A DNA stretch of 64,000 nucleotides. Origin: Doryteuthis pealeii (lineage: Eukaryota; Mollusca; Cephalopoda; Myopsida; Loliginidae). Where the stretch lies: assembly GCA_023376005.1 (NCBI GenBank), contig CM042157.1, positions 17,016,860 through 17,080,859 on the forward strand, written 5' to 3'. The position numbers and the translations under genes were made by a program. This document shows, piece by piece, positions 51,641 to 61,494 of this stretch (positions are counted from its first letter, which is position 1; the number at the start of each line of letters is the position of its first letter). A model generated the notes under the pieces. It did not search any database and had not been told where the DNA came from. It worked only from the letters and a program-made list of their open reading frames with translations.

Positions 51641-52010
51641 TATATTATATACAGTGATGCTGATTGATTTTTAAGTTAGTGCGTCCTAGGTTTGATTTGA
51701 ATGAGTCCCCAGGAAATTGGATGAGTCTCGACTAAGGTTTCTTAATAAATTGAAGAGTTTTTAACTACGAACAACTAAAGCCGTCTAACCCCTACCTTGT
51801 AACCTATCCTGTGTAATTCGTTTCCAAAATACTGAAATGTATTTAGTTAGCTGGAAATGGTGGGGGAAGAAAAACACTGGGACGCATGGATACGATTTTC
51901 CTGCGTCCTTTTATATGTTTATGCGTCAGAGACGCAGAACTCGTACCTATCAGCATCTCTGCACATATAAGTAGACGAGACACCATTCACTTTTCTCATG
52001 GTGAGATTCC

Positions 52011-52248
52011 AGTTTTGGAGGCTTGGGGAATGTGGAGCACCCCTTCATCACCATTGCTCCCTGGTCCACTCTGACCCGGAGTGGTAATACCTGTTAGGGT
52101 CTCATCTATGGGTTAAATAGAAAAACATGAGTTGATAAATAAAATTGTAGTATCCATTAAGAATTGATTTATTTCAAAACTTTATCGGTATTAAATGACC
52201 CACTGAGGTTGATATGCCGTAAAACCAAACCAAACCAAACCAAACTAT
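52011..52248 (+). repeat. X-family 3' half with (AAACC)n tail
   Basis: TTTTGGAGGCTTGGGGAATG, CATTGCTCCCTGGTCCACTC, ATCTATGGGTTAAATAG, TTAAATGACCCACTGAGGTT, GATATGCCGTAAAACC then AAACC x4. Sets the true orientation of the family. Confidence 0.85.
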
Positions 52249-52590
52249 TCACTTTATAAAATAAACTTTGTAAAACACGAAGGCCGCCACGTAAAGAACA
52301 ATGAGAATTAAAGAAAAAAAATACGTAAAAAGATAGCAAGATGTTTACTAGTTTTTTTCTTCAGTCAGTCTATCCCCATTTGCATGAATTTATAAAATAC
52401 AAAAGTGACTTATCGATTGACGCAGACCGACAGTCATTGCGTCACCCGCATTGGCCAAAATCGCTTGTGCACTTGAGCATGAAGATTGTTATTTTCTTTA
52501 TGTCGTAAGGGAAGAAAGTCTCAAAAGATTAGGATCCGTTGAACTACAATTGACAAAATAGTCCTTTTCTATTCAATATATACGCAAGAT

Positions 52591-52605
52591 TATATATATA
52601 TACAT

Positions 52606-52646
<41 letters not shown>
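52591..52646. repeat. (TA)n(CA)n(TA)n microsatellite
   Basis: Left flank of the next Helitron. Confidence 0.95.
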
Positions 52647-52647
<1 letters not shown>

Positions 52648-53276
52648 TAGCAAATATATGCACCCTCCGGGTGCATGTATTTAAGTTTTAATATAATAAA
52701 ATATCATATTAAATTAGAAATGCTAATGAAACTGAATAAGAATGTAGATAAAAAGATTTGGAACAGAGGGGGTATGATTGAAAAATAGAACAACTTTGAA
52801 ACTATTCCATCATTTTCCCTTACTCCCGTCTTTCATTGTTAAATTTTCCTAATTTAACTGTTTAGTTAAAATAGGAAGTAAAGAATAATATTAGTTATTT
52901 CTTCTTGTTAAGGGATTTCTTTTAAGATTTATTGAAGAGATTTTTGCTCATATTCATTGAGGAAAGCAAACAATTAGAAATTAATAATACTAAGCACATA
53001 TTTATTAAAATCAAATTTTTAATATCAATATGCAAATTAGCCTTCCCATTCATACTGTAAACCGCTATTTTGTTGTATATATAAATACAATTGCATGTTA
53101 TTAGCATGTAGATATGGTTAACAGTATAAGTAATATAAGGCAATTTTATTAATAATTGAGGTATAAATAAAAATAAAATCATGGTAAATGTGACGTCAAT
53201 AACTAAGGGAATTGTGACTTGAGTAGTGATTTAGTTTCGGCTTCAGACAGAAAAACACACAATCTCCATTATAATA

Positions 53277-53279
<3 letters not shown>
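52647..53279 (-). mobile_element. non-autonomous Helitron, family H1, full length
   Basis: 633 bases, minus strand TCTTATTATAATGGAG to hairpin GCACCC-GGA-GGGTGC, ATATATTTG, CTAG. Inserted within (TA)n: microsatellite on both sides (52591-52646, 53280-53310). Confidence 0.9.
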
Positions 53280-53315
<36 letters not shown>

Positions 53316-53353
53316 TTAACATTTTGAAAAAACAAATGATGTTTGTTTTGTAA

Positions 53354-53409
53354 TTGCTGACAGAAATCTGTTTCGACCAAATCGATAAATTGGTCTTCAT
53401 CACGAGCAA
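53354..53409 (-). ncRNA. hammerhead ribozyme motif, slightly altered core
   Basis: Minus strand: TTGCT (helix I), C + GTGATGA in place of CUGAUGA, a helix II of GACCAA/TTGGTC (6 pairs), GAAA, CAG-AUUU-CUG (helix III, 3 pairs), TC, AGCAA completing helix I with 5 pairs. The core change probably weakens cleavage. Confidence 0.65.
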
Positions 53410-53761
53410 CATAGACGGGAAAGAAATATATCCGTTAAAAGACGGACTTATCAACACCACAAGTAATTTGGAACTTTAACATCTTTCTTCAAATTACGCT
53501 GCGGAATTGTATATTATTTTAACAGCTGAAATATATCCTAAACAATTTTGATACCCACTTTTACATTTTTATATAATTTTACAACAAACTCTTTTGAGTT
53601 TTACTATAAACTAATGAAGCTTCTGATTTTTTAAAATTAAGATTAAATTTTATTTTATTTTTAAAACAGAACACGCATTTTTTTAAAAAATTCAGTGTTT
53701 GAATACAGTGTTCGTTTTTCTAAACAGTCTTTTAACGGATATCTTTCTTTTCCCGTCTATG

Positions 53762-53817
53762 TTGCTCGGGATGAAGACCAATTTATCGATTTGGTCGAAA
53801 CAGATTTCTGTCAGCAA
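53762..53817 (+). ncRNA. hammerhead ribozyme motif, altered core
   Basis: Mirror of 53354-53409: TTGCT, C + GGGATGA, helix II GACCAA/TTGGTC, GAAA, CAG…CTG, TC, AGCAA. All helices are kept but the CUGAUGA box is damaged. Confidence 0.6.
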
Positions 53818-53884
53818 AATACATGACATCATTTGTTTTTTCAAAATGTTAAATTTCATACTGTCGGATTAATTTCCATCTATT

Positions 53885-53888
<4 letters not shown>

Positions 53889-53933
<45 letters not shown>

Positions 53934-53968
53934 TATATTATATATATATCCTGCTCGTGAAGGTGGGG

Positions 53969-54015
<47 letters not shown>

Positions 54016-54016
54016 A
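53889..54016. repeat. (TA)n arrays with a SINE S1 tail remnant
   Basis: (TA)n, CCTGCTCGTGAAGGTGGGGG (end of an S1), then (TA)n again. Confidence 0.85.
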
Positions 54017-54073
54017 GAGGTTCTTCGAACTCACTTTATAGGAGGCTTCAGTCTCTGTACCGGTAAAGTAATT

Positions 54074-54180
54074 AACGGCGTGATCCCAGGGGAATATCTC
54101 CCCAGGCAACACCTGCCCCTTGATTTAAAGGGGCAGGGTTGGGTTTATTGACCAGTGCCTATGGTGCCCCCTTTTGGTGG
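54074..54180 (+). repeat. dispersed repeat, related to 48440-48530
   Basis: TGATCCCAGGGGAATATCTC … CTTGATTTAAAGGGGCAGGG … CAGTGCCTATGGTGCCCCC. Family not identified. Confidence 0.45.
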
Positions 54181-54291
54181 AATGCCGACGGGATCTACGG
54201 ATTTTTGTGCCTACCATTCAATGAGTCTTGGTTCGTCCGTGGTCCCTCATTAAACAACCTTGTGTATTCCCGCCATAGTGGTATACGAATG

Positions 54292-54516
54292 GAGGTGCGT
54301 GGTCTAATGGGTAGAGTGGGAGGAAATGGACTCGTTGACGCGAGTTCAAAACCTGGACGAGGCTGTTTGCATTTCACACAGCGCTAATACCATTGTGAAA
54401 TATATGCATCCACGTATTATCCCTTCAGCTATGGGTAAAATAGTAGGGCAGACTGGGCTCTTTAAGCAAGGTTACCAGTCTAGGAGAAGGAAAACTGAAT
54501 TCAAACCTGTTAAACT
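54292..54516 (+). repeat. SINE S1, 3'-truncated
   Basis: GAGGTGCGTGGTCTAATGG head, GCGAGTTCAAAACCTGG B box, body to AAACCTGTTAAACTTCG, where the 930-1100-type repeat starts. Confidence 0.8.
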
Positions 54517-54524
54517 TCGTGTTA

Positions 54525-54660
54525 TTCGGACTATTCTCCTCATCTTTATTGTCCTCATCTTCATTTATCTGTACTACGTATGGGCCGATGTCCCCTCGGG
54601 CCTTTTTCAGGTATTTCTTTTCGGACTTCGGAACCTTCACGGCCATTAGTCGTCTTCTCT
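54525..54660 (-). repeat. dispersed repeat, second copy of 930-1100
   Basis: TATTCGGACTATTCTCCTCA, GGGCCGATGTCCCCTCGGGC, CTTTTTCAGGTATTTCTTTT. The hammerhead-like core is more degraded than in the first copy. Confidence 0.5.
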
Positions 54661-54699
54661 CGTCGCAGTTCTTTTGACTGTTAAACACTTTTTCATGGA

Positions 54700-55340
54700 A
54701 TGCAGGTTTTTGTTCTCACATCAGAAACCGTTATCTTAAAGTAAACAATATGAAAGATCTATTTGAAAATGTCAACACGGAAGACATTCTCTCCTTTTTG
54801 AGGGAAACAAAATTATACCATAGAATATAGACATGAACTTAATCAATACCATACAACAAGATCCCTAATGGTACTAACACATTGTTAAAACTAATAACTA
54901 AAAAGTATAAATTCAAATACACGACATATATTACTTCCTAACCGTTAGGCATGACATAACCCCAGACGGTTTGATATGCCATTAATAATCAATAAACCAA
55001 CCAACCAATATCGTCGCAGTTCCAAGTTCTTTGCTGCTGGGATAAATGTTAGTGAAAACATTTACTTGTGTAAATTCTTTAATATCATAGGCGTTTTTTT
55101 CAGCACATTACCCAGGGTTGTGATTCCTAGACATTCGCCAAATTAGACCTAACATATATAAAAGATCGACCCATCGCTTCACCGATTCTGGACAAACTGA
55201 TTAAATGTTGTAATCCAACTTCTAATTTTCGACAAGTGTGCCATGATCGTTATAAAGAAAGGAAAAAAAAGAAAGAATGGAAAGAATAGAAGTATTGAAT
55301 CAGGAAGAAATAAAGACACTTGGAGAAAAGGAAAATTACA
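54700..55340. other. unclassified AT-rich DNA
   Basis: An X-type tail (GACATAACCCCAGACGG, GATATGCCATTAATAATC, AACCAACC) is recognisable at 54950-55005; the rest is not. Confidence 0.4.
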
Positions 55341-55357
55341 AATACTTAGAAATAAGT

Positions 55358-55605
55358 AAAAGTAAAGTCGTCGGGGTGGCCTAAAGTCGGTATCAGCCAA
55401 TCAGCAAGGGAGTCTATCCCCCTTTCACTACCGCTAGACCGAGGAGATTATCTTACCCTCTGAGGTGGAGCGCCATACCTACCATCAGCTTCTTACTTTA
55501 CCGCACAGATCCCTGTGCTACTCATACGCTGAGTTGGCGAGGGCCGGTATCGAACTAGGAACCTTGTGGTTTCTAACCGAACTCTCTGCCGAGTGGGTTG
55601 GTGGG
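55358..55605 (-). repeat. tRNA-derived SINE S2
   Basis: AAAGTCGTCGGGGTGGCCTA … GCCGGTATCGAACTAGGAAC (B box reverse) … CTCTCTGCCGAGTGGG; the extreme head is altered. Confidence 0.85.
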
Positions 55606-55844
55606 GGGGAGCTCGTTGCTATCAGTAAAATCGTATCCATGTGTCCTTGACCATTTCAAGTTAACTGTAAACACATTTCAATAGTTTCTTGGAAACGAAT
55701 TATGCAGAATAGGTTACAAGGTAGGAGTTAGACGGCTTTAATTGTGACCCATAGATTTTCCCGGGGACTCATTCAAAGCAAATATGTGCGCCCCAGGACG
55801 CACTAAATCAAAAATCTATCAGTATCTCTGTATTATTGAACATT

Positions 55845-55900
55845 TAAATCGGTGACCACTTAGTCACAGCCGATATTGTATGCAACTGGGTGCATCTATG
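55845..55900 (+). repeat. possible 5S-like fragment
   Basis: ATCGGTGACCACTTAGTCAC + AGCCGATATTGTATGCAACT resembles the box C to 3' part of the 5S-SINE at 50655-50695. Short and diverged. Confidence 0.3.
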
Positions 55901-56062
55901 TCAGAAAAATTTTAGTAAAAAACTGTCTAATCTATCAAGTTTTCCTGGTCGATAGAGAATGAATTAAATTCTAAATTTTTACTCATGAAATCTCAATTAT
56001 TATGTTTATATAAAGATTCGATCCAGAAAATAGACAATTAATTGGGATTTTTTTTTTGGTTT

Positions 56063-56063
<1 letters not shown>

Positions 56064-56119
<56 letters not shown>
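56064..56119. repeat. (TA)n microsatellite
   Basis: TA with TAATA slips. Confidence 0.95.
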
Positions 56120-56439
56120 CTTATTATCTGTTTCGGGCAATCCACTTGTACGCTGCAAATTTATTGGATGATATTTTTGGAAACGAACAAACAAAAAAAT
56201 TTGCAAGAAGAACATTCTTGCTTTTTTGTTTGTTTTTCTTTTCTTTTCTTTTCTTTTGTTTTGTTTTTTTTCTGATTTTTTTTTTTAAATTCCAGTTTTA
56301 CATTTCTTCTTTATTTTACGAAATCACTTGAAGACTTCATTTTATCGGTCACCGCCAGACGTCGTTCTAAATTTAGAGATCTTTCTTTAACTTTTCACTC
56401 AGATTATCGTTACTACTATTTATATAAGCTAATGTCAAT

Positions 56440-56795
56440 AACCCAGAACACACACACACACACACACATAAACATATACACACATACACATACACACGCA
56501 AATATGTATAGATAATATGTAATAAAAATACATAAATATATAAATATTGTTAGTACTATTTATATAAGCAACTATCAATAACCAAGAACACAAACACACA
56601 CACACATACATACATATATATGTGTGTGTGTGTGTATATGTAGTTTTTTTTTTACATTTGTCTATATAAATAGTGCTAACGATTTATATATGTATATATT
56701 GTTATTACTATTTATATATATATATATACGCCTATGTGTGTGTGTATTTGTGTATTCTGTGTTATCGATATTTGCTTATATATCTGGTAGTAACG

Positions 56796-56871
<76 letters not shown>

Positions 56872-56872
56872 T
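56440..56872. repeat. (CA)n/(TG)n/(TA)n cluster
   Basis: Several short dinucleotide arrays; AACCA(G)AACACA at 56432 and 56580 marks an imperfect duplication of the (CA)n segment. The last (TA)n (56796-56868) abuts the foldback at 56875. Confidence 0.85.
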
Positions 56873-57073
56873 TTTACTTGAAGGCACTTACAATGCATGT
56901 ATCGCATAAAATTCGATACTTTTTCTTATAGAAAATGAACTTGACAAAGGATCGCTCGGTGCCGAAGGGCATGAGGCCTGTTTGTTGTTATTATTCTCTC
57001 AACGCCCCCTTACCTATTATGGTAGAGGCGTGTAGTATCACTTGACAAGGTTAATTTCGCAGGGATTGTTAGC

Positions 57074-57145
57074 TGTGTACTGTGGCCAAGGCGGTATAGT
57101 GTTTGACTATGCCTGCTGAGATCCCAGTTTCGATTTCTGTCGGAG
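57074..57145 (+). repeat. tRNA-like sequence (pol III A and B boxes)
   Basis: A-box-like TGGCCAAGGCGG (57083-57094) and B-box-like AGTTTCGATTTC (57126-57137) with roughly tRNA spacing, resembling tRNA-Leu/Ser. A mature cloverleaf is not evident, so it is treated as a SINE-type promoter rather than a tRNA gene. Confidence 0.55.
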
Positions 57146-57161
57146 GGAAGTCGTTAGTATA

Positions 57162-57205
57162 TATCGCTGATGAGACTTAATAAAGTCGAAACAGTCTGTA
57201 CGGCA
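57162..57205 (+). ncRNA. hammerhead ribozyme
   Basis: 44 nt: UAUCG (helix I), CUGAUGA, GACUU-AAUA-AAGUC (helix II, 5 pairs), GAAA, CAG-U-CUG (helix III), UA cleavage site, CGGCA (helix I, 4 of 5 pairs incl. G·U). Both core boxes are perfect. It starts about 16 bases after the tRNA-like unit on the same strand. Confidence 0.75.
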
Positions 57206-57436
57206 TTCTACACACCGAGCGATCCTTTGCTGGGATTACACTTGTCAAGTTCATTTTCTATAAGAAAAAGTATCGAATTTTATGTGATACATGCATTGTA
57301 AGTGCCTTCAAGTAAAAATTTAATATATACTTTATCAACAATGCTTCTAAAATAAACAAACATCCACAAATCTTATATATATATATATATATCATTAACA
57401 GTATATAAGCATATATCAATAACCCACAATACACAA

Positions 57437-57445
<9 letters not shown>

Positions 57446-57518
<73 letters not shown>

Positions 57519-57519
57519 C
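57446..57519. repeat. (CA)n(TA)n(TG)n microsatellite
   Basis: A palindromic arrangement of dinucleotide tracts. Confidence 0.95.
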
Positions 57520-57578
57520 TATATATTCTGCGTTGTAGATATTTACTTATATAAATAGCAGTTACGATGTATCTATTA

Positions 57579-58071
57579 TTATACTTAAGCTGAGTGAATC
57601 AACTTTTGTTTCCTAAAGGCTTTTTTACTGTTTAGTTTAATGACACGAAAATTATACGAAATGATTCCTTACTTTTAGGATTGAATTATGTTTGAAAAAA
57701 TCGGTTTTAATTGGTTCTAATTAGTCATAATTTGCGATTAAGTCAAAAACTGAAAAATCTCTTTCTTTACTTTCTGCCTATCACTTTCTTAACCTCTGTG
57801 TATGTCTTGATTACCTCCTTGTTATTTGATATTAGTTTCTCTGGGAGTGTAGAAAGAGAAAGAGAGATGAGAGAATTTTAAATATATTTCTATGTTAAAT
57901 TTCACAAGTAGCAACCCGTAACCTTCTTAGAAAGCTTACTTAATGATTCTAATGTTTGGTCCGGCCGTATTTATTTTTAAAAATGTTATTCGCTTTGCTA
58001 ACTGACTTTTCCTTTATCTCAATTATCTACCCAGAGCTGAATGGTTGACCCAACGGGTCACGTTTTGTCTA

Positions 58072-58072
<1 letters not shown>
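57579..58072 (+). mobile_element. non-autonomous Helitron, family H3, second copy
   Basis: 494 bases, start TTATACTTAAGCTGAG (TC changed to TT), hairpin TGACCC-AAC-GGGTCA, CGTTTTGT, CTAG, then T and (TA)n at 58073. Shares all main blocks with 41554-42125, with deletions. Confidence 0.78.
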
Positions 58073-58117
<45 letters not shown>

Positions 58118-58185
58118 ACCCCCGTATATGGGCTTATCTTCATATTAGTAATCGTCTTCTTATCCCATCTTCAGGCCATCTAGGC

Positions 58186-58535
58186 CATGTCACCCACCCC
58201 CTTCAATTTTTCTGAAATTGTACAGGTGTAGACTAGGTTAAAGTTAGACAATCCCCAAAATTTGTGATTCCAATTCGAAAAAATTATGTCGATTTTAAAG
58301 GTCTAAAAACTTCTATAAACCAATTTTTAGGAGTTGAGGAACTCTAGAACACATTTCATAGATTACAAAATGTCACCATTTTTCTCCCCCCACCCCCAAT
58401 TTTTTCGAGTTTAAAATCGACATAACTCGGTGAATTTTTCGAATTGGAAGTTCAAATTTGGGGGATTGTCTAACTTTAACCTACTCTACATTTATACAAA
58501 ATTTCAGGAAAACTTTAGGCGGTGGGTGACAATTT
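58186..58535. repeat. foldback element, ~100-base arms
   Basis: GTGTAGACTAGGTTAAAGTT + AGACAATCCCCAAA … CCAATTCGAAAAAATT on the left is mirrored by AATTTTTCGAATTGG … GGGGATTGTCTAACTTTAAC + CTACTCTACA on the right. No hammerhead core was found. A (TA)n array ends 70 bases to the left. Confidence 0.8.
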
Positions 58536-58626
58536 TAATTTTTCCAAATGATTTGACATGGAATTGTCCATATGCTTTTCAAATTGAAAATTGTCCTGGG
58601 TACAACATTAAATTGCATCTGTTGTT

Positions 58627-58882
58627 AAAGTTCCAATTTTTTAGCTTTGGGGAGTGTGGAGTACCCCTTCTTCGCCATTACTCCCAAGTCTACTCTGGCT
58701 GTGTAATCGTACCTGTTAAGGTCCCATCTATGGATTATATAGAAAAATTGAGTTTTAAAAATGTCTCTAAAAATTGACTTTTAAAAGATTCATTAACAAA
58801 TATTTAATGAATTGAACCAAACGTCTTTGGCAGAAAATAACCCAACAAGGGTTGAAATACTGTAAATTCCAACCAACCATCA
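58627..58882 (+). repeat. X-family 3' half, diverged
   Basis: AAGTTCCAATTTTTTAGCTT + TGGGGAGTGTGGAG, AAGGTCCCATCTATGGATTA, GAAAATAACCCAACAAGGGT + TGAAATACTGTAA, then AACCAACC. Confidence 0.75.
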
Positions 58883-58889
58883 ACGTTGA

Positions 58890-59360
58890 CGTCTTCACTT
58901 TATCATAAAGTTTCGCCAAGCTGTGGCTGATGTCTTGTTTAAAATCTTAAAGCTCCAGTCTCGATACTTTTTGATCATGCCTCGTAAATATACAACATTC
59001 ATTGGACCCTTATTTTATAGATTCATTAGCTTCATCAACGTCATCAATATTAACATCATCAATGAACTAAGCTCAGTTTAGAGTGGATTACTTCGTCCTA
59101 TTAGCAAATTACTGATTCCATTAATTCATCAAATGAGGTTGACCAACGGGCTTCAATGTTTTGCCCACGATAATGAAGCCCGAACAGTTCGCATTATTGG
59201 AAATTATCGAATGGCGTAATGTAATTTGAATAAGGTGATTAAAAGTGAATGTTCTGAAACATTCAAGCCGATTCCTAAGAAAAATTAAAAACAGTGAAGA
59301 ATACTAATAATTCATTTAGGGGAATAATCTGCAGACCAGAATAAAGACCGTTGTCTGAAG
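58890..59360. other. unclassified DNA
   Basis: No family recognised; no frame of note. Confidence 0.4.
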
Positions 59361-59366
59361 GACAGG

Positions 59367-59466
59367 ATTGGTTTGGTTTGGTTTGGTTTGGTTTGTTTTA
59401 CGGCATATCAATCTCAGTGGGTCATTTAATACCGACAAAGTTTTGAAATAAAGTCATTCTTAATGG
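59367..59466 (-). repeat. X-family 3' tail
   Basis: (GGTTT)n, GTTTTACGGCATATCAATCT, CAGTGGGTCATTTAATACCG, GTCATTCTTAATGGATA, then (TA)n at 59466-59516. Confidence 0.8.
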
Positions 59467-59519
<53 letters not shown>

Positions 59520-59951
59520 ATAATGAAAAAGCAAAATATGTTTACAACTGAAATAGGCTCATCAGGAGAGAAGTGTGCAAAACCGTTTTGGGGCCAAATC
59601 TCTCGACGGTTTTAAAAAGCAACACCGGCCCATCCTCAACTAATATGAGGATCCTTTCGCAATATCATGCATCGACCGCACGTGGGTCGGTCATCAACAA
59701 AAATAAGACGGGAAAATGACCGTTAGTAAAAACAGAACGCTGCTAGTCAAACGTTGGAATTAATAAAAAAAAAATGCGCTGTCTATATTAAAAATAATAT
59801 GAATTTTATTTAAAAATAAAAATGAATTTTATTTAAAAATAAAATGAATCTCATTTTTAATTTAAAAATAATCAGAAGCATTATAGTAATAAAATAAGAC
59901 TCAAAAAAGTCTGATGTAGAGTTATAGAAAAGTGTAAAATATGTATAAAAA

Positions 59952-59954
<3 letters not shown>

Positions 59955-60010
<56 letters not shown>
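59955..60010. repeat. (TA)n microsatellite
   Basis: Pure TA; left border of the foldback at 60050. Confidence 0.95.
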
Positions 60011-60011
<1 letters not shown>

Positions 60012-60049
60012 AAAAGGATTGGAATGAATCCGACAAAATGTGATAGAGA

Positions 60050-60300
60050 TGTGAGGAACAAAAAACAATTATATTTCACTAGAGGTTTGAGCTCGGCATC
60101 ATCAGTCGTTTTAATGAATTATCAGGTTATCATACAAGTGTTTTATAGAAGGGGTCTCTTCCCACCATACTACTCTTTCTATGAAACACTTGTATGATAA
60201 CCTGATAATTCATTGAAATGACTGATGATGCCGAGCTCAAAGCTCTAGCGTAATATATCCTACACACTTTTGTCTGAGTTTTGTTCTTTTGTTCCTCACA
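60050..60300. repeat. foldback element with hammerhead-like cores
   Basis: Arms 60050-60160 and 60177-60300 are inverted (GAGGAACAAAA… GAGCTCGGCATCATCAGTC … AATTATCAGGTTATCATACA + AGTGTTT). CTGATGATGCCGAGCTC occurs once on each strand. GAAA is kept in the left arm (minus) and changed to GTAA in the right. Helices I and III are not clear. (TA)n lies on both sides. Confidence 0.75.
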
Positions 60301-60306
60301 TCTTCA

Positions 60307-60307
<1 letters not shown>

Positions 60308-60366
<59 letters not shown>
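60308..60366. repeat. (TA)n microsatellite
   Basis: Pure TA between two foldback elements. Confidence 0.95.
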
Positions 60367-60369
<3 letters not shown>

Positions 60370-60384
60370 AGAAATGGATATAAA

Positions 60385-60425
60385 GTAACCTACTCGAGTT
60401 TCATCATCTGAATCGTCAGGGTTAC
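60385..60425 (-). ncRNA. hammerhead ribozyme
   Basis: Minus strand, identical in order to 60646-60686: GUAACC, CUGACGA, UUCAGAUGAU, GAAA, CUCGAG, UA, GGUUAC. Helix I is six perfect pairs. Confidence 0.75.
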
Positions 60426-60645
60426 ATCCGCTGAATTAATCGAGTTTTCGATTAATATCAGATGGTACCACGTATGTCTGTTGAAACGGGTCTTATCTTT
60501 TATAGATGAACGCTTGTTTATGAATTCAAAACTCATTGTAAACCGTTTTTGTTTATTGGATTCAGAAATGTGAATTAATTTGTGGGAATTACTTTTTCAA
60601 TTACTATTTAATGAAAGGTAGATTACTTCGATTAATTCAGCGGAT

Positions 60646-60686
60646 GTAACCCTGACGATTCAGATGATGAAACTCGAGTAGGTTAC
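60646..60686 (+). ncRNA. hammerhead ribozyme
   Basis: 41 nt: GUAACC (helix I), CUGACGA (CUGANGA core), U-UCA-GA-UGA-U (helix II, 3 pairs), GAAA, CUCGAG (helix III, 2 pairs and 2-base loop), UA cleavage site, GGUUAC (helix I, 6 pairs). Helix II is short, so activity may need tertiary contacts or dimers, as described for minimal retroelement hammerheads. Confidence 0.75.
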
Positions 60687-60830
60687 TTTATATCCATTTT
60701 TTTAAATAAATTTTGCTCTACATTGTATTGAGCACTTTGTATTTGTTTTTTCACGGTCTTAACCTCTGGATACTGTGCGCTCCCAACGATCGTACCCGTA
60801 CCTACCGGTAAGCCACTACTCATACATTAA

Positions 60831-60832
60831 CG

Positions 60833-60872
<40 letters not shown>

Positions 60873-60878
60873 ATATAT
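60831..60878. repeat. (TA)n microsatellite
   Basis: TA with one TTA slip. Confidence 0.95.
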
Positions 60879-61494
60879 CACTTGTAATAACAATATTCAC
60901 ACAGCAACATTTCCACTGGAACTAGATTCCTTACGAGGGCATTTTAGAATAATGGGAAATGATGTTGATCTCTCGAGTAATTGGTAGTCATAGACACTTG
61001 GAGAAGAATCACTGCCACCATCATTCAATGTAACTTTATTTGGAGAGTCTTGGTAATTTGAATTATCAAAGTGGATAATAAGATTTGTATTTTGCTAGGC
61101 ACTTACAGAGCTTCAATGTTTCTCAACAGACGGAAATGATGAGAATATATTATTACTATACACAAATACTACCGCTACTGTAATGGCTGCCACTGAGCTG
61201 ATAGGGAGAATGTGTTGCAAGTAACTTGGTCGACACTGAAATATAAATCAAGTATTTTTTTTAATAGATTTTATTTTTACAACTGAAAAAAAAGAAAAAA
61301 AAATTAAATTAGAGAACAAAGGGGGGGGGGGAGAATGAAAAAAAGAAAGAAAAAACAAAACAAAACAAAAGCTAAGTATATAAATTTTTCTATTGACGGT
61401 TTTTATTTTGAATTTGACATGGCTCCAATCTTGCAACATTGACCGGATGTCAAACAGACAATATTGGTTACATTTGTTCTCAACAGACATTAAA

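Larger units (their letters stand above)
53311..53857. repeat. foldback element with a hammerhead in each arm
   Basis: Arms 53311-53445 and about 53728-53857 are inverted repeats of ~135 bases (GAAATTTAACATTTTGAAAA … AACATAGACGGGAAA … CCGTTAAAAGAC) around an AT-rich spacer. (TA)n arrays stand directly left (53280-53310) and close on the right (53889-53940). Confidence 0.85.
56875..57322. repeat. foldback element containing a tRNA-like unit and a hammerhead
   Basis: Arms 56875-56970 and 57212-57322 are inverted repeats of ~95 bases (TTGAAGGCACTTACAATGCA … GAAAATGAACTTGACAA(G) … AGGATCGCTCGG). The interior 56971-57211 has the tRNA-like segment (57074-57145) followed by the hammerhead (57162-57205). 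(TA)n lies immediately to the left and near on the right (57375). Confidence 0.85.
60368..60705. repeat. foldback element with a hammerhead in each arm, best preserved
   Basis: Arms 60370-60445 and 60625-60703 are inverted (AAGAAATGGATATAAAGTAA … CCGCTGAATTAATCGA) around a ~180-base spacer. Adjoins (TA)n at 60308-60366. Confidence 0.9.
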
